Below the pieces are notes generated by a model that was not told the origin of the DNA, made no database searches, and worked only from the letters and a program-made list of their open reading frames with translations. Source: an uncultured Chloroflexota bacterium (GTDB lineage: Bacteria > Chloroflexota > Chloroflexia > Chloroflexales > Roseiflexaceae). Taken from it: DNA of 6,206 nt. Below are positions 5,595 through 6,206 of this stretch, piece by piece; position 1 is the first letter of the stretch, and each line of letters starts with the position of its first letter. The translations under genes were made by a program, and so were the position numbers. The stretch covers positions 1 to 6,206 of the forward strand of contig CAIQIY010000606.1 in NCBI GenBank assembly GCA_903871975.1. The letters are read 5' to 3'.

Positions 5595-6206
5595 TCACCG
5601 CGATGACTCAACGGCGACGGCTGCGAGCGACTGTAGCTGATCGATGAGCGTGACACTGCATTGCACACCGGTGCGTGGCTGCATCACGATCATGCCGTGC
5701 TGGCGGTGGGGAATCCTGAGCCGCACCCGATCTTCGCCAGGCCATTCACGCAGGATATCGTGGATGTGCTGCATGGTCTGAATCAACACGTCGTCGGGCC
5801 CCGATGCAAGGCTGATGAGCAACTCACGCGCGTCACCGCCGTTGCCGCCGTTCCCGCCGTTGCCCTCGTGCGCCGGAGCGACGGATACGCGCCCCCGCGG
5901 TTTCAGGATTGCGGTTGGCTCGGCGATCGGTGCCATCGCCACGGGGGCTGGTGTCGTCGCCACGGGGGCTGGTGTCGTCGCCACGGGGGCTGGTGTCGTC
6001 AGATCCAGCGATGTCGCACTCTCGACCACCAGCTGAACCGTCTCATTCCGGCGATCGACTTTTGCCACAACACGTACCAGCGCATCAGCGACGATCACTG
6101 CACGGACGCGCTCAAGGTGTCGTGGGAAGTCCACGAGCACGACGCTGTCTTCCTGATCATCCTCGAGCGTCGCTACCAGCATCTCATCGCCTTTTTTCGT
6201 CGTAAT
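5595..6206 (-). CDS. dnaE: DNA polymerase III subunit alpha (DnaE), C-terminal part
   Basis: The frame is open from the right edge to TGA at 5597-5595, giving the last 203 residues; the polymerase core lies outside the window. Visible residues 1-68 (ITTKKGDEMLVATLEDDQ, then VVLVDFPRHLERV and VRVVAKVDRRNETVQLVVES) are the C-terminal OB fold of the replicative polymerase, with the typical 'k.Gd.ma..tleD..g.....fp' pattern. A flexible linker (about 69-125) contains three TTPAPVA units (70-90) and three GNG units (115-123). Residues 126-200 (RELLISLASGPDDVLIQTMQHI and onward, with VRLRIPHRQHGMIVM) form the small terminal domain, which in other bacterial DnaE proteins contacts the clamp-loader tau subunit. 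Assignment to DnaE rather than an error-prone DnaE2 is likely but cannot be proved from this part. Confidence 0.82.
   Translation of the reverse strand: MTTKKGDEMLVATLEDDQEDSVVLVDFPRHLERVRAVIVADALVRVVAKVDRRNETVQLVVESATSLDLTTPAPVATTPAPVATTPAPVAMAPIAEPTAILKPRGRVSVAPAHEGNGGNGGNGGDARELLISLASGPDDVLIQTMQHIHDILREWPGEDRVRLRIPHRQHGMIVMQPRTGVQCSVTLIDQLQSLAAVAVESSR
5838..5864 (-). repeat. Nine-base tandem repeat coding for GNG units in DnaE
   Basis: Three near-identical 9-base units, differing at single bases, encode Gly-Asn-Gly three times in the DnaE linker. The unit length keeps the frame, so copy-number change would only lengthen or shorten the linker. Confidence 0.7.
5941..6000 (-). repeat. 21-base tandem repeat coding for TTPAPVA units in DnaE
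   Basis: Two perfect 21-base copies (5941-5961, 5962-5982) are followed by an 18-base partial copy (5983-6000). They encode a seven-residue Pro/Ala/Thr unit three times. Perfect identity at the DNA level, including third codon positions, points to recent duplication by slippage. Confidence 0.9.

Overview
The window comes from a GC-rich bacterium. Its kinase-fold membrane protein with an external SH3b domain, next to a sirtuin-fold gene and a GNAT gene, and the style of its DnaE C-terminus suggest a filamentous Chloroflexota (Chloroflexus/Roseiflexus-like). That assignment is an inference from protein style, not a database match.

Layout. (1) The left edge, minus strand, holds the N-terminal third of an aminoglycoside-phosphotransferase-fold protein, preceded by a good sigma-70-type promoter (TTGGCG-17-TACAGT). 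(2) About 750 bases without an intact gene follow. They contain a TTGACA-17-GATACT promoter candidate and a coding-like stretch (813-1237) that seems to change frame near 1160, probably a decayed gene. (3) A complete aldo/keto reductase gene (1283-2209) is much more AT-rich than everything around it. It is bracketed by an imperfect two-block inverted repeat (1245-1267 and 2291-2320) that sits almost exactly where the base composition changes, so it looks like an acquired cassette. (4) A second gene-poor stretch ends in a near-consensus promoter (TTGCAG-17-TATAAT, 2694-2722). (5) This promoter drives a plus-strand three-gene operon: a membrane-anchored pseudokinase with an extracytoplasmic SH3b domain, a sirtuin-fold protein that has lost its catalytic residues, and a GNAT acetyltransferase whose start overlaps the sirtuin stop. 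(6) The right edge, minus strand and convergent with the operon, is the C-terminal 203 residues of DNA polymerase III alpha subunit (DnaE), with a repeat-rich linker between its OB fold and its last domain.

The most interesting unit is the operon at 2799-5500. Its first two genes encode classic enzyme folds (Ser/Thr kinase and sirtuin) in which the catalytic residues have been replaced while the folds remain recognisable and the reading frames intact. Both therefore look like maintained pseudoenzymes. Together with an apparently working GNAT, they suggest a sensing or scaffolding module that binds ligands (cell wall, nucleotide, NAD-like or acyl-CoA) rather than a phosphorylation/deacetylation pair. 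That functional reading is an inference; the residue losses are read directly from the sequence.
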